A stretch of 39,467 nt of DNA from an uncultured Ruminococcus sp. (lineage in GTDB: Bacteria; Bacillota; Clostridia; Oscillospirales; Acutalibacteraceae): positions 22,842 through 62,308 of the forward strand of contig CADCNI010000019.1 of assembly GCA_902802795.1 (NCBI GenBank). Direction: 5' to 3'. Below the pieces are notes generated by a model. That model was not told the origin of the DNA, searched no databases, and saw nothing but the letters and a program-made list of their open reading frames with translations. Positions 31,607-39,467 of the stretch are shown one piece after another (positions within the stretch are counted from its first letter, which is position 1; each line of letters opens with the position of its first letter). Position numbers and translations under genes: made by a program.

Positions 31607-32350
31607 TTATCGGGTGCTTCGTATTATCTCTTTCAGTTCTTCCCAACTGTTGATTTCGATTCCCCCGTCTATGATACGGCATTCCTGATCGTATCGTAAA
31701 AACGCTTTGTACCACACCGGCGTCATGCCTGCCGAGGACGCTCCCTGTATATCCGGCAAAAACTGGTCGCCGCAAAACCATACCTTATCGGCGGAGACGC
31801 CTGTTTGAACAAGCGCCGCTTCAAAAATATGCTTACTTGGCTTACGGAACAGATAGTCGCACGAGGAAATCACAAAGTCAAAATCCGCGTTGGGAATGCA
31901 TCCCGCAATTCTCCCCCGCAGGGTCTTTCCGCAGAAGGAGAGATTGCTGACGACTCCTGTGCGAATGCTTTCTTCTTTCAGAAAGTCCAGCAGGTTGCAA
32001 ATGCCGTCAGTCGGTTGGCAGGGGTTGGCGGCATTCCAAAAGGGCAGCTCCAGCTCCCGCAGGTCGCAGTCGAACCGGATGCCGTATTTGGCAAAAAGCA
32101 AGCGGCTGATGCTTTCCTCCGTCATCTCGGTCAGCCGTTTGTGACGTGTGGCCGGATCAAAGCGTCCCAGTTCACGGTTGATTTTTTCGACTTCCCGTTG
32201 GAGCTGCTCGCCTGTCACGCCGTTTGGATTGGAGGTCGCTTGCCGGAGAATGACGTCATATCCTCTCGCCCCGTCATAGGAACCTTCGGTGACCAGCGTC
32301 TGCCCGTAATCAAACAAAATAAACGACGGCTTTACAGTTTGTTTCTTCAC
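31607..32350 (-). CDS. HAD-superfamily hydrolase with altered motif I
   Basis: This 247-residue cytoplasmic HAD-fold protein starts at GTG 32350 with GGGAG 8 nt upstream. Motif I reads FDYGQTLV: the nucleophile Asp is present, but the second Asp (general acid in phosphatases) is Gly. Motif II is VVSNLS, motif III is the Lys in FRKPSKHIF and motif IV is VWFCGDQFLPDIQGA. The cap is a C1 helical insert between residues ~25 and 105. Altered motif I suggests a weak phosphatase or other phosphotransfer or dehalogenase-like chemistry. It has its own promoter and is transcribed as a single gene. Confidence 0.85.
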   Translation of the reverse strand: MKKQTVKPSFILFDYGQTLVTEGSYDGARGYDVILRQATSNPNGVTGEQLQREVEKINRELGRFDPATRHKRLTEMTEESISRLLFAKYGIRFDCDLRELELPFWNAANPCQPTDGICNLLDFLKEESIRTGVVSNLSFCGKTLRGRIAGCIPNADFDFVISSCDYLFRKPSKHIFEAALVQTGVSADKVWFCGDQFLPDIQGASSAGMTPVWYKAFLRYDQECRIIDGGIEINSWEELKEIIRSTR

Positions 32351-32386
32351 GCGGTTTCTCCCTTCTTTGTACTGTGATCGAATATG

Positions 32387-32415
32387 ATTATATCATAAAT
32401 CTTTGGTTACGACAA
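32387..32415 (-). promoter_or_regulatory. Promoter of the HAD hydrolase gene
   Basis: TTGTCG (32415-32410), a 17-bp spacer and a perfect TATAAT (32392-32387), 37 nt from the GTG start. Confidence 0.75.
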
Positions 32416-32470
32416 GATGGTTTACAAAAAAATTAAAATGATTGTTTTTTTCAGATGTAGAATCATATAA

Positions 32471-32517
32471 AAATGCCGCGCATGTCATCTTGGAGTACCA
32501 ACAACATGCGCGGTATT
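32471..32517 (-). terminator. Probable terminator of the ABC exporter operon
   Basis: A 15-bp stem (32471-32485 with 32503-32517, one G-U pair) around CCGCGCATGT is followed on the minus strand by TTTTTAT. It lies ~300 nt past the last exporter gene. The DNA between (32518-32669) has only small hairpins (GAGGT/ACCTC near 32557; CCTGC/GCAGG at 32638-32658) and no larger gene. Confidence 0.65.
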
Positions 32518-32669
32518 TATTGTAACTATGATTCCAATGTCAATCACTTAAGGAAAGAGGTAAAAACCTCGGTCACAGATTTAATATAAAGTTAAAGATT
32601 TAGTAATACCGACGACACATTTTTGAAACGGGACAATCCTGCAAAAAACCACGCAGGGAGGACCGGAAA

Positions 32670-32819
32670 ATGAAAACATCAAAAATGGTCGTAAAGGAAT
32701 CCAATAGCATAATACATTCCGAAGAAATAAAGAGGGCTGGCGTCCACCTAGGACGACAACGCAGCCATGTGCTCGCCAGCGCGACGAACTTGTCTTTTTG
32801 TTTGTTTGGATTGCTATAA
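32670..32819 (+). CDS. Possible 49-residue small protein
   Basis: An ATG at 32670 lies 8 nt after a strong GGGAGG and opens a 49-codon frame starting MKTSKMVVKESNSIIHSEEI and ending in a hydrophobic LSFCLFGLL before TAA at 32817-32819. The stop adjoins the last base of the convergent permease gene. The upstream 21 bp form a CCTGC/GCAGG hairpin that overlaps the edge of the ribosome-binding site and could regulate it. No homology is recognised and no strong promoter is seen, so it may be chance. The sequence has one Cys and no double-glycine leader. Confidence 0.35.
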   Translation: MKTSKMVVKESNSIIHSEEIKRAGVHLGRQRSHVLASATNLSFCLFGLL

Positions 32820-33623
32820 TCACGAACCCGACGATTGATAATGCCGTAGACCGACACGCCAGAGCAGATAGCAGGGAATCAGAAAGACCGTCGCGAGCAG
32901 CGGGAGAAACATGGTAAAAAGATTGTCGCTGCGTCCGGTCAGGTAGGTGAGCGGATAATACTGCACCAGCGCATACGGCACCGCAAAGGTGCAGAATTGC
33001 AGCATGCGTTTGCCGTAGAGATTGACGGGATATTTGCCGTATTCCCGCGCGCCGTCGGTGAGAATGTTCATGAATTCCAGACCGTCGAGCGTGTAGAAGC
33101 AGAGCGCCGCGTAAATCAGGAAAATGCCGCAGAAAAGCGCCGTGCCGCCGATCAGCATGAAGATCACCGTCATCACCCGACCGGCGCTCCAATGCACGCC
33201 GCTGTGGGAGATGCCGTAAACAAACATGATAACCGCCATGGTCATCCGTCCCACGCGGGTCAGTTCGATATTGCTGCCGAGCACCTGCAAAACGGCGCTG
33301 CGCGGGCGGGTCATCACGCGGTCAAATCCGCCTTTTCGCACCATGGCGGGAAAGGTGTCAAAGCCCCGTGCGATACATTCGCCCAGTGAATATTCCATCA
33401 GCATGATGGAGGAACAGAGCAGCACTTCGCTGAACGTATAGCCCTTCACGCTGCCGAACCGCCGGAACATAAAATACACGCCCAGCAGCATATTCAGCGA
33501 TGTGAGAAACTGCCCGACTGTCGTCATCCAGAAAGATGCCTTGTATTGCATGACGGAGCGCACATGAATGGACAGGTAGCGCCGATAGAGCTTAGCGCCC
33601 GAAATTTTCTTTGTTTTTTCCAT
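32820..33623 (-). CDS. ABC-2 type exporter permease (second permease)
   Basis: The 267-residue integral membrane protein has six hydrophobic helices and resembles the COG3694 permeases (ABC-2 family). Typical parts are YLSIHVRSVMQYKASFW at the N-terminus, AMVRKGGFDRVMTRPRS (the conserved cytoplasmic G-x-F/L-D-x-x-L-x-x-P motif) and NILTDGAREYGKYPVNLYG. It forms a heteromeric exporter with the preceding permease and the ATPase. The 3-nt gap to the upstream permease shows one operon. The exported substrate is unknown; relatives are linked to drug, lipid or peptide export. Confidence 0.87.
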   Translation of the reverse strand: MEKTKKISGAKLYRRYLSIHVRSVMQYKASFWMTTVGQFLTSLNMLLGVYFMFRRFGSVKGYTFSEVLLCSSIMLMEYSLGECIARGFDTFPAMVRKGGFDRVMTRPRSAVLQVLGSNIELTRVGRMTMAVIMFVYGISHSGVHWSAGRVMTVIFMLIGGTALFCGIFLIYAALCFYTLDGLEFMNILTDGAREYGKYPVNLYGKRMLQFCTFAVPYALVQYYPLTYLTGRSDNLFTMFLPLLATVFLIPCYLLWRVGLRHYQSSGS

Positions 33624-33626
33624 CGC

Positions 33627-34463
33627 TCAGCCCCCCTGTACCGTTGTTTTTTTCATGGCATATCTGCCAATGTTTTTTCCGATGAGAATGAGCGCCGCGA
33701 GCCAGAAGATTTGCAGTCCCGCTGCCCGCCATATCGCCGCGCCGCTTATGCTGCCGCTGTAAATGAGCAGCGGCACATTCTGCATGGAGGCGAAGGGCAG
33801 CCGTTCCATGATGCGCTGCAAAGTCGGAGGGAAGAAAGGAAGCGGAATGACCGCGCCCTGTAAAAATTCCACCGCGCAGGAAAACACCAGCCGCAGTCCC
33901 AGCGACGACACGGTGAAAAAGGTGAGCATATAAATAATCATGCACAGCGCAACTGTTACGCTCAGACCCAGCAGCATGGTAATGACAAACCAAACCGCAG
34001 CGGACAGACTGCATGGCGGCATCAGGCGGTAAGGCGCCGGCAGCAGCGCCGCTACGGTCAGGATGGGAAAACAGCGCAGCAATCCGCGGGACAGGCGGGT
34101 TGCCATGCTTCGGGCAAACCACATATGGTAGAGATCGACCGGGCGGCAAAGTTCATAGGACACATTGCCGTCGGTAATGCACTCGAAAATTTCCGGCTCC
34201 ATCATCCACGCCATGAAAAAGGCGAGGAACGCCTGCTGCAGCCATTCATAAGCCGCGAGCTGTCCGAATGTCATGGGAAACGCGGCGGGGCTGGACTGTT
34301 CAAAAGCGAGAAAGACCTTGATTTCCAAGAACCCCCACATAAATTGCGTCACGACACCCGCAAGTGCCGCTGCGCGGTATTGCAGCCCCATGACAAAGCG
34401 CAGGCGGAAGAAAGAAGCGTATTTTTGATAGGTTTTGTTTTTTTTCAATCCGGCAATTGTCAT
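33627..34463 (-). CDS. ABC-2 type exporter permease (first permease)
   Basis: The 278-residue membrane protein with six helices resembles COG4587 permeases. KYASFFRLRFVMGLQYRAAA precedes helix 1, ITDGNVSYELCRPVD is the conserved G-x-x-x-x-L-x-x-P cytoplasmic motif, and helices with SLGLRLVFSCAVEFLQGAVIP follow. The start is the ATG at 34463 with GAGGTGG 6 nt upstream; the frame continues upstream into the ATPase gene without a better site. It stands 10 nt after the ATPase stop, between it and the second permease, the usual ATPase-COG4587-COG3694 order. Confidence 0.87.
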   Translation of the reverse strand: MTIAGLKKNKTYQKYASFFRLRFVMGLQYRAAALAGVVTQFMWGFLEIKVFLAFEQSSPAAFPMTFGQLAAYEWLQQAFLAFFMAWMMEPEIFECITDGNVSYELCRPVDLYHMWFARSMATRLSRGLLRCFPILTVAALLPAPYRLMPPCSLSAAVWFVITMLLGLSVTVALCMIIYMLTFFTVSSLGLRLVFSCAVEFLQGAVIPLPFFPPTLQRIMERLPFASMQNVPLLIYSGSISGAAIWRAAGLQIFWLAALILIGKNIGRYAMKKTTVQGG

Positions 34464-34473
34464 GTGTACCACC

Positions 34474-35262
34474 TCAAATCTCATAGGAGCGGTACAGTTC
34501 CGCCACCGTGTGGTCAATGTCTTCTCCGCCGCGTCTGAGTTCGTCCAGCCCGCCGTCAAGCAGTATCTTGCCCTTGCCGATGAGGATAATGCGCCGGGTG
34601 ATGGCCTCGATGTCCTGCATATCGTGGGTGGTGAGGATGACGGTGGTGCCGTGCGCGCGGTTGCGCTTGACGATGAATTCCCTTACCGCGATTTTGGAAA
34701 CCGCGTCGAGTCCGATGGTCGGCTCGTCGAGAAAGAGGATTTTTGGGGAATGCAGGAGGGAAGCGGCGAGTTCGCAGCGCATACGCTGCCCGAGGGAAAG
34801 CTGACGGGTGGGGGTGCGCAGTATCTCGGAGAGTCCGAGCAGCTCGGTCATCTCGTCCAGATTGGCGCGGTAGGTGTCGGGCGGAATGGAATAAATATCC
34901 CGCAGCAGCTCAAAGGAATCAATGACAGGGACATCCCACCAGAGCTGGGAACGCTGCCCGAATATCACCCCGATCTGCGCCACATGGCGGATTCTGTTTT
35001 TCCACGGCACGCGTCCGTCCACCAGGCATTCGCCGCTGTCGGGCGTGAGAATGCCGCTGAGAATCTTGACGGTGGTGGATTTTCCCGCGCCATTGGGGCC
35101 GATGTATCCCACGGTTTCGCCGTCATGGATGGTGAAACTCACATGGTCGAGCGCCGTTACCGTTTCCGTTTCCCGTCGGAAAAACGAACGTGCGGCTTCC
35201 TTGAAACCGGCATTTCGTCTGGTGACCTTGTAGGTCTTGCAGATGTTTTTCATGACAATCAT
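34474..35262 (-). CDS. ABC exporter ATP-binding protein
   Basis: The 262-residue ATPase belongs to the DrrA/COG4586-like group. It has the Walker A GYIGPNGAGKSTTVK, Q-loop in IGVIFGQRSQLWWD, signature LSLGQRMRCELAASLL, Walker B ILFLDEPTIGLD and the switch His in LTTHDMQDIE. The ATG at 35262 is 8 nt after GGAGG; the longer frame upstream overlaps the promoter. It powers the two downstream permeases. The GQRSQLWWDVPV segment is typical of the COG4586 ATPases that pair with these permease families. It is transcribed divergently from the LRR lipoprotein gene. Confidence 0.94.
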   Translation of the reverse strand: MIVMKNICKTYKVTRRNAGFKEAARSFFRRETETVTALDHVSFTIHDGETVGYIGPNGAGKSTTVKILSGILTPDSGECLVDGRVPWKNRIRHVAQIGVIFGQRSQLWWDVPVIDSFELLRDIYSIPPDTYRANLDEMTELLGLSEILRTPTRQLSLGQRMRCELAASLLHSPKILFLDEPTIGLDAVSKIAVREFIVKRNRAHGTTVILTTHDMQDIEAITRRIILIGKGKILLDGGLDELRRGGEDIDHTVAELYRSYEI

Positions 35263-35338
35263 AACGAAATCCTCCTTGTTCTCTGCTGTGAAACAATGAA
35301 ATAGAAAATGTTCCTCTTTTTTTGAGAGCGGAATAAAC

Positions 35339-35367
35339 ATTTTATCACTGGGCGAAACCTTTGTCAA
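35339..35367 (-). promoter_or_regulatory. Promoter of the ABC exporter operon
   Basis: A perfect TTGACA (35367-35362), 17-bp spacer and TAAAAT (35344-35339), 77 nt from the start. Confidence 0.82.
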
Positions 35368-35409
35368 GAAATTTCAGAAAACAAATTAACAATAATTTCA
35401 CCTATATCG

Positions 35410-35438
35410 TTGACAATTCTGTGAAAATATGATAAAAT
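35410..35438 (+). promoter_or_regulatory. Promoter of the LRR lipoprotein gene
   Basis: A perfect TTGACA (35410-35415), 17-bp spacer and TAAAAT (35433-35438), giving a leader of about 80 nt. It is similar in sequence to the divergent exporter promoter. Confidence 0.82.
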
Positions 35439-35527
35439 ACCTTCATCAGCAATATCTTGGCCGGGGAATTTGTCAATCATACTCTCGCGCAGTCATACTC
35501 GCAATAAAATAGCAGGAGGACAACTAT

Positions 35528-36451
35528 ATGAAACAGATCATCTCAAAAAAAGAAAGACGTACCGGATCAACCGTCCATTTGCCTTTGCGCAGGAACCTGT
35601 CAGCAGTCTTAACTGCATTGCTGCTGCTTGTTGGGGGATTATTCTTGTTGGCGTCCTGCGGAGGAAATGATCCGGAGGATTATTCTTATTCTCTCACTGT
35701 TACCGACGCGACAATCAGCGGTCTTAAAAACAAGGATCTTACCGCTCTCCATATTCCCGACTCGATTGACGGCGTCCCTGTGACAACCATCGGTAACAGC
35801 GCATTTAACGGATGTACGGTCATTACCAGCGTTAATCTTCCCAAAACCGTGACAACCATAGGGAATTCAGCCTTTTCCGGCTGTGTCAGTCTTGTGTCTG
35901 TTGATGTTCCTGATGGCGTCACCAAGATAGGCAATTATGCGTTTGCCAACTGCAAAGAACTGAAAAAGATCAATATTCCAGACGGCGTCACACATATTGG
36001 AAACAGGACATTTTACAATTGTGTTAACCTTGCAACGGCCGACATTCCCGGACATGTTACTGAAATAGAAGCCGAGGCCTTTAGCAACTGCAAAAGTCTT
36101 AAAAAGGTTACAATTCCGAATTATGTAACAAAAATTGAGGCAAATACTTTTGAAAGCTGCGAGAGTCTGACAAAGGTAGAAATGACAAATTCCATTACAA
36201 CGATTGCTGAATCCGCTTTTAAGGGGTGTTCCTCGCTCGAAAGTGTTGAAATTCCTGCTACTGTTACCAAGATCAGCTACAATGCTTTCAGAGAATGTTC
36301 CAAGCTGGCAAAAGTTGAAATTCCAAGTGCCGACACAGTTGTCGGCAGAGGTGCGTTTGCTGATTGTCCCGCACTCACGATTTATGCCCCCAAAGGCTCA
36401 AAGGCGGAAGTCTATGCCAGAGAAAACAACATCAAATTCAAGGAGATGTAA
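35528..36451 (+). CDS. BspA-type leucine-rich-repeat (LRR_5) lipoprotein
   Basis: The 307-residue protein has an unusually long basic N-region before a lipoprotein signal (LLLLVGGLFLLASC, Cys44). The rest is eight or so 23-residue LRR_5 repeats of the BspA/Treponema pallidum type, e.g. TTIGNSAFNGCTVITSVNLP and TKIGNYAFANCKELKKINIP, capped by KGSKAEVYARENNIKF. Such proteins are exposed on the surface and bind host matrix proteins or other cells. GGAGG is 8 nt before the ATG. The repeats drift in sequence towards the C-terminus. It is a single gene with its own promoter. Confidence 0.92.
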   Translation: MKQIISKKERRTGSTVHLPLRRNLSAVLTALLLLVGGLFLLASCGGNDPEDYSYSLTVTDATISGLKNKDLTALHIPDSIDGVPVTTIGNSAFNGCTVITSVNLPKTVTTIGNSAFSGCVSLVSVDVPDGVTKIGNYAFANCKELKKINIPDGVTHIGNRTFYNCVNLATADIPGHVTEIEAEAFSNCKSLKKVTIPNYVTKIEANTFESCESLTKVEMTNSITTIAESAFKGCSSLESVEIPATVTKISYNAFRECSKLAKVEIPSADTVVGRGAFADCPALTIYAPKGSKAEVYARENNIKFKEM

Positions 36452-36607
36452 CATTCCCCTACCGCCCAATCGCCGTTTTACGTAACGGAGCAAATGGCCG
36501 TTGGCAGCTTTGGACGCATGTGATTTACTGGAAATAATCAAATGATGGCCCGGTTTTGAAGCAATTTCACTGAGAAACCGTAGAAGATGGTCAAAAATAA
36601 TAACGCA

Positions 36608-36646
36608 AAAAACGGGAACAGTCTACAAAAGACGGTTCCCGTTTTT
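36608..36646. terminator. Bidirectional terminator between the LRR and ldh genes
   Basis: The stem AAAACGGGAAC.GTC pairs with GAC.GTTCCCGTTTT around a 7-base loop (one mismatch), with A- and T-runs on its sides. The stretch 36452-36607 shows no gene. Confidence 0.88.
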
Positions 36647-36678
36647 GAATGTGACAGAGATGGAAAAAAGGAGAGAAT

Positions 36679-37632
36679 TTATTCGTCCCAGATGTCGTCG
36701 ATTACCTTTTTGAGGGTGTCGGCGGAATTGTGCAGCGCCAGCGCTTCCTGACCGCTCAGCTCAATGGGCACGGTTCCCTCCACGCCGTTTTTGCCGACGA
36801 TGGCGGGCATACTTAAGGCGATATCGCTGATGCCGTAATTATCATGCTGAATACTGGAAACAGGGAGGATGGATTTTTCATCGCGCACGATGGCTTCACA
36901 GATGCGTTTGACTGACATGGCAATGCCGTAATAGGTCGCGCCTTTCCGATTGATGATTTCATAGGCACTGTTTTTCACGTCCTCGGCAATGGCGTTCATG
37001 GAAGACTGATGATTGAAATGACCGCGCATTTCGCAGAAGCTATTCAGCGGAATGCCTGAGACATTCGCGCTGCTCCACGCGGCGATTTCGCTGTCGCCGT
37101 GTTCCCCGATGATGAAAGCGTGAATGGAACGGCTGTCCACGCCGAGATGCTGCCCGAGCAGGTATTTCAGACGCGCGGTGTCAAGCACGGTGCCGGAACC
37201 GAACACGCGGTTCTCCGGGAAGCCGCTCAGCTTGGCTGCCGTGTAGGTGAGAATATCCACGGGATTAGCAACCACTAATAAAATACCTTCCGTGTTGACC
37301 TTGGCGATTTCGGGAATGATGGATTTGAAAATGCCGACGTTTTTCTTGACCAGATCCAGACGCGTCTCGCCTGGCTTCTGCCCCGCGCCGGCCGTCACGA
37401 TAATCACGGCCGCGTCAGCGATATCGGCGTAATCGCCCGCGTAGATCTGCATCGGTTTGGCAAAGGGAAGACCGTGGCTGATGTCAAGCGCCTCGCCCTC
37501 GGCTTTTTCGCGGCTCACGTCGATGAGCACCATTTCCGAGAAAAGACCGCTCTCCATCAGCGCAAAGGCGGAGGCGGAACCGACAAAGCCGCAGCCCACA
37601 ATGGCGGCTTTTCTGCTGTTAATTTCACTCAT
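36679..37632 (-). CDS. ldh: L-lactate dehydrogenase
   Basis: It reduces pyruvate to L-lactate with NADH in the cytoplasm, regenerating NAD in fermentation. The 317-residue protein has the Rossmann motif AAIVGCGFVGSASAFALM, the specificity loop AGAGQKPGETRLDL (Gln as in LDH rather than Arg as in malate dehydrogenase), VVANPVDILTY, the catalytic His in IIGEHGDSE and a C-terminal SADTLKKVIDDI helix. GAGGT is 9 nt before the ATG. It stands 34 nt after the zinc-ribbon membrane-protein gene and ends before a bidirectional terminator. A weak TATAGA box precedes it, so it could be transcribed alone or with the upstream gene. Confidence 0.96.
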   Translation of the reverse strand: MSEINSRKAAIVGCGFVGSASAFALMESGLFSEMVLIDVSREKAEGEALDISHGLPFAKPMQIYAGDYADIADAAVIIVTAGAGQKPGETRLDLVKKNVGIFKSIIPEIAKVNTEGILLVVANPVDILTYTAAKLSGFPENRVFGSGTVLDTARLKYLLGQHLGVDSRSIHAFIIGEHGDSEIAAWSSANVSGIPLNSFCEMRGHFNHQSSMNAIAEDVKNSAYEIINRKGATYYGIAMSVKRICEAIVRDEKSILPVSSIQHDNYGISDIALSMPAIVGKNGVEGTVPIELSGQEALALHNSADTLKKVIDDIWDE

Positions 37633-37666
37633 AGTATAATAACCTCGTTTCTATAATGATTGTTTA

Positions 37667-39274
37667 TTATCCCCCGAGAACCAGATAAATATCCATCAGC
37701 AGCACAAAGACCAGAAAGAGTCCTGCCCAGATAATCGGTGTGGTAAACAGGATTTTCACGACATCCATCACGGTGGTGGTGCTGGATGTCGTTTTGACCT
37801 TGTGTTTGTGCCCACGGTTGTCTATGGTATAAATATAGGGGTTCTCGTAGATGTCAATGCGTCCCATTTTGATGTAATAGGCAGGAACCACGGGAACAAA
37901 GATACACAACCACACCGCCGCGCCTGACGGATGCAGTCCGTGATAATGAAACCCGTTCAGGATAAAGGCGATGATGATTGGCAGGAACAGCATGCCAAAG
38001 CAGAGCGCCATCTGTTTGATAAACCGTCCTAGGGTGGTAAACCGGATGTGTACCGCCGTGCGTTGTCCCTTGACCGTTTCAAAAAACACAGGTTTCACGG
38101 GATCGGGGGTGATCTTTTGATCAGACGCGTGAAGCACGCCGTCGTTACCCCGTATATACTGTCCCTGCGAAGTAAAGATTTTGGGCGGAAGTTCAGTGAC
38201 GGGGGTGCCTTCAAACGCGTTGGAAAACGCCGTATAATAGATGAGTCCCATAACGAGCGTGAAGGTGCCTGAGCCGTACACGCCAACCGACACGTTTCTG
38301 GTAAAGAACCAGATGGCTAAGAAGACTGCCAAAAAGGTAGCGACCGTCAGCGCAATCGGGCGAATCCACCAAGGGAGCGTCTTTCTGGTCTTTTCACAGC
38401 GCACCGCCACCTTGCCGGTCTGGCCGTTGACAGCGGCGCATACCTTGCCCTTGTGGATGTAGTAGACCGGCAGCATGACCGGCATGCGCAGCAGTTCCTC
38501 CGTATTGGGCCGGATGGAAATGCCCTTGGATTCCATGGATTTGGCTACCACCGGCGTATAGTTGGCGGATACTTCTTCCTGCACTCTCTTGTCAAGCTGC
38601 TCTTGCGAAATGTCTTTGATCTTGGCTTTTTGCTGTGCGAGATAAGCAAATTCAAATTCCCGAATCTCGTTTACGTCAAACGGCTCCATACCGTCGAGCA
38701 TCAGGTTGTCGAGCTGCGAAGACGCGTTGACAAAAATGCCGTTCAGAAATCCGCCGCAGGAGTATTTTCTGGATGTTCCGTCGTGGGATACCGAGCAATT
38801 CACAGGGCCTCGGATCAGTTCATAGGGGAGATAGTACCCCTGTATTTCGTTTAGACAGGCTTTCAGGCGTTTGGCTTCCTGTTTGGCGGCGTTTTTACCG
38901 CACCACTCGGCAAAGCGTTCCTTTGCTTCTTCCTTTGTCAGGCGGAAAGGGATAATCAGTTCGGGGAAATCCGGCGTTTTCAGAAAATCCGCCCGCGCCA
39001 GCGCCCGCCCGCAGAAAGAACAGGAAGACAGCACTTCGTTTTCCGGCAGAACAACCGTCGCGCCGCAGCCGGTACAGGTCATGGATATGGCCCGAAAATG
39101 TTCTTTTTGTTCCCGGAGGCCCTTTTGCCTCATCGTACGGAAACCTTTTTTCTCCGCAAGACCCTGTTGCACGCCAGTCAGACTGCCGCAATAGGCGCAG
39201 GTGTAGGTTTGTCTGACAATATCGTATGCGGCGGGCGCACCGCACGCGCGGCAGTGAATACTGATCAGATCCAT
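37667..39274 (-). CDS. Zinc-ribbon membrane protein of unknown function
   Basis: The 535-residue protein has two N-terminal zinc ribbons (CRACGAP...CAYCGS and CTGCGAT...CSFCGR, within the first ~95 residues), a central soluble region including GYYLPYELIRGPVNC, and four or five membrane helices in the second half (WIRPIALTVATFLAVFLAIWF; LFLPIIIAFIL; AAVWLCIFVPVVPAYYI; IIWAGLFLVFVLLMDIYLVL). The family occurs in Firmicutes as an unnamed zinc-ribbon protein, sometimes confused with PriA-like ribbons. The start is uncertain: ATG 39274 begins just before the first ribbon, as in relatives, but neither it nor 39307 has a good ribosome-binding site. Its promoter's -35 lies in a repeat end. Confidence 0.75.
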   Translation of the reverse strand: MDLISIHCRACGAPAAYDIVRQTYTCAYCGSLTGVQQGLAEKKGFRTMRQKGLREQKEHFRAISMTCTGCGATVVLPENEVLSSCSFCGRALARADFLKTPDFPELIIPFRLTKEEAKERFAEWCGKNAAKQEAKRLKACLNEIQGYYLPYELIRGPVNCSVSHDGTSRKYSCGGFLNGIFVNASSQLDNLMLDGMEPFDVNEIREFEFAYLAQQKAKIKDISQEQLDKRVQEEVSANYTPVVAKSMESKGISIRPNTEELLRMPVMLPVYYIHKGKVCAAVNGQTGKVAVRCEKTRKTLPWWIRPIALTVATFLAVFLAIWFFTRNVSVGVYGSGTFTLVMGLIYYTAFSNAFEGTPVTELPPKIFTSQGQYIRGNDGVLHASDQKITPDPVKPVFFETVKGQRTAVHIRFTTLGRFIKQMALCFGMLFLPIIIAFILNGFHYHGLHPSGAAVWLCIFVPVVPAYYIKMGRIDIYENPYIYTIDNRGHKHKVKTTSSTTTVMDVVKILFTTPIIWAGLFLVFVLLMDIYLVLGG

Positions 39275-39351
39275 GGGGGATGTCGATGGTCTGGGGCTAC
39301 CATGCATTTCATTTGCTATACCGCGTCACCTCACATTGCTGTATTAATTTC

Positions 39352-39380
39352 ATTATACCTAATGAAACCACTATCTACAA
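39352..39380 (-). promoter_or_regulatory. Promoter with -35 supplied by a repeat end
   Basis: TTGTAG (39380-39375) lies in the terminal repeat of copy 3, followed after 17 bp by a perfect TATAAT (39357-39352) in flanking DNA. It points towards the zinc-ribbon membrane-protein gene. Confidence 0.65.
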
Positions 39381-39467
39381 CTTAAGCACTCCCCCAGTCG
39401 GCTATGCCGACAGCCCCCTCAGAGAGGGAGCCGATAATGCCTCCCTCTTTGAGGGAGGTGGCACGTT
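39368..39467. mobile_element. Palindromic repeat element, copy 3 (runs off the window)
   Basis: It begins with the terminal repeat CCACTATCTACAACTTAAG (one base different from the other copies) followed by the CACTCCCCCAGTCG body. Hairpins lie at 39397-39411 (GTCGGC/GCCGAC) and at about 39440-39457 (CTCCCTC/GAGGGAG). The third hairpin and right end lie beyond the window. Confidence 0.85.

Noticed and set aside
32560-32669. Possible riboswitch upstream of the 49-codon ORF
   Set aside because: The small hairpins do not match any riboswitch consensus I could recall (TPP, SAM, c-di-GMP, preQ1, glycine), so only hairpins are reported.

Overview
The window reads as chromosomal DNA of a Gram-positive, low-to-moderate GC Firmicute, most likely an uncultured gut clostridium (Oscillospirales/Ruminococcaceae-like). 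This is inferred from gene content: a leucine T-box leader before leuA, a DUF4364 regulator, SMI1/KNR4, CotH-kinase and lamin-tail surface proteins, BspA-type LRR lipoproteins, several Gram-positive lipoprotein signal peptides, strong sigma-A promoters with 16-18 bp spacers, and the family of small palindromic repeats seen in such genomes. No rRNA, tRNA, CRISPR array, phage gene or transposase gene was found.

Layout. 1-759: 3' part of a GT8 glycosyltransferase. 875-3000: leuA under a T-box (specifier CUC). 3083-4283: a zinc-ribbon protein and a DUF4364 regulator, divergently transcribed. 4299-7696: a decaying island with a frameshifted SMI1/KNR4 gene, a palindromic repeat carrying a second nested element, a histidine kinase with two single-base deletions, and a response regulator whose 5' end is cut off by another repeat copy. 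7792-11995: two minus-strand genes of unknown role, then from an overlapping divergent promoter a Smr protein and an intact NisR/SpaR-like two-component system, followed by an alpha/beta hydrolase. 12065-14622: an ion permease and an LtrA-family membrane protein. 14649-15163: a 515-bp nested palindromic element. 15198-19439: a ComEC-like lipoprotein hydrolase, a His-rich COG0523 metallochaperone GTPase, a degenerate GTPase paralogue joined to a DUF1980/YcgQ-like domain, and a DUF2262 protein.

19515-22957 (minus) is a compact three-gene unit: acyl-adenylate ligase, metallo-beta-lactamase-fold hydrolase and a lipoyl-less E2-like acyltransferase. Back-to-back with it, 23128-28915 (plus) is a four-gene surface operon: lipoprotein, lipid-anchored NAGPA-type phosphodiester glycosidase, a long divergent Lgt homologue, and a 1004-residue lipoprotein with three lamin-tail domains plus a CotH kinase. 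Convergent to it is a Cthe_2159-type beta-helix lipoprotein with two small companions. These two gene sets are the best candidates for an undescribed pathway (acyl activation and transfer; modification of a surface protein or polymer).

31607-39467: a HAD hydrolase, a possible 49-residue ORF, a three-gene ABC-2 exporter, an LRR lipoprotein, L-lactate dehydrogenase, and a zinc-ribbon membrane protein whose -35 box lies in the end of a third repeat copy that runs off the window. The three repeat copies have different arm sequences but keep base-pairing, so their structure appears conserved.
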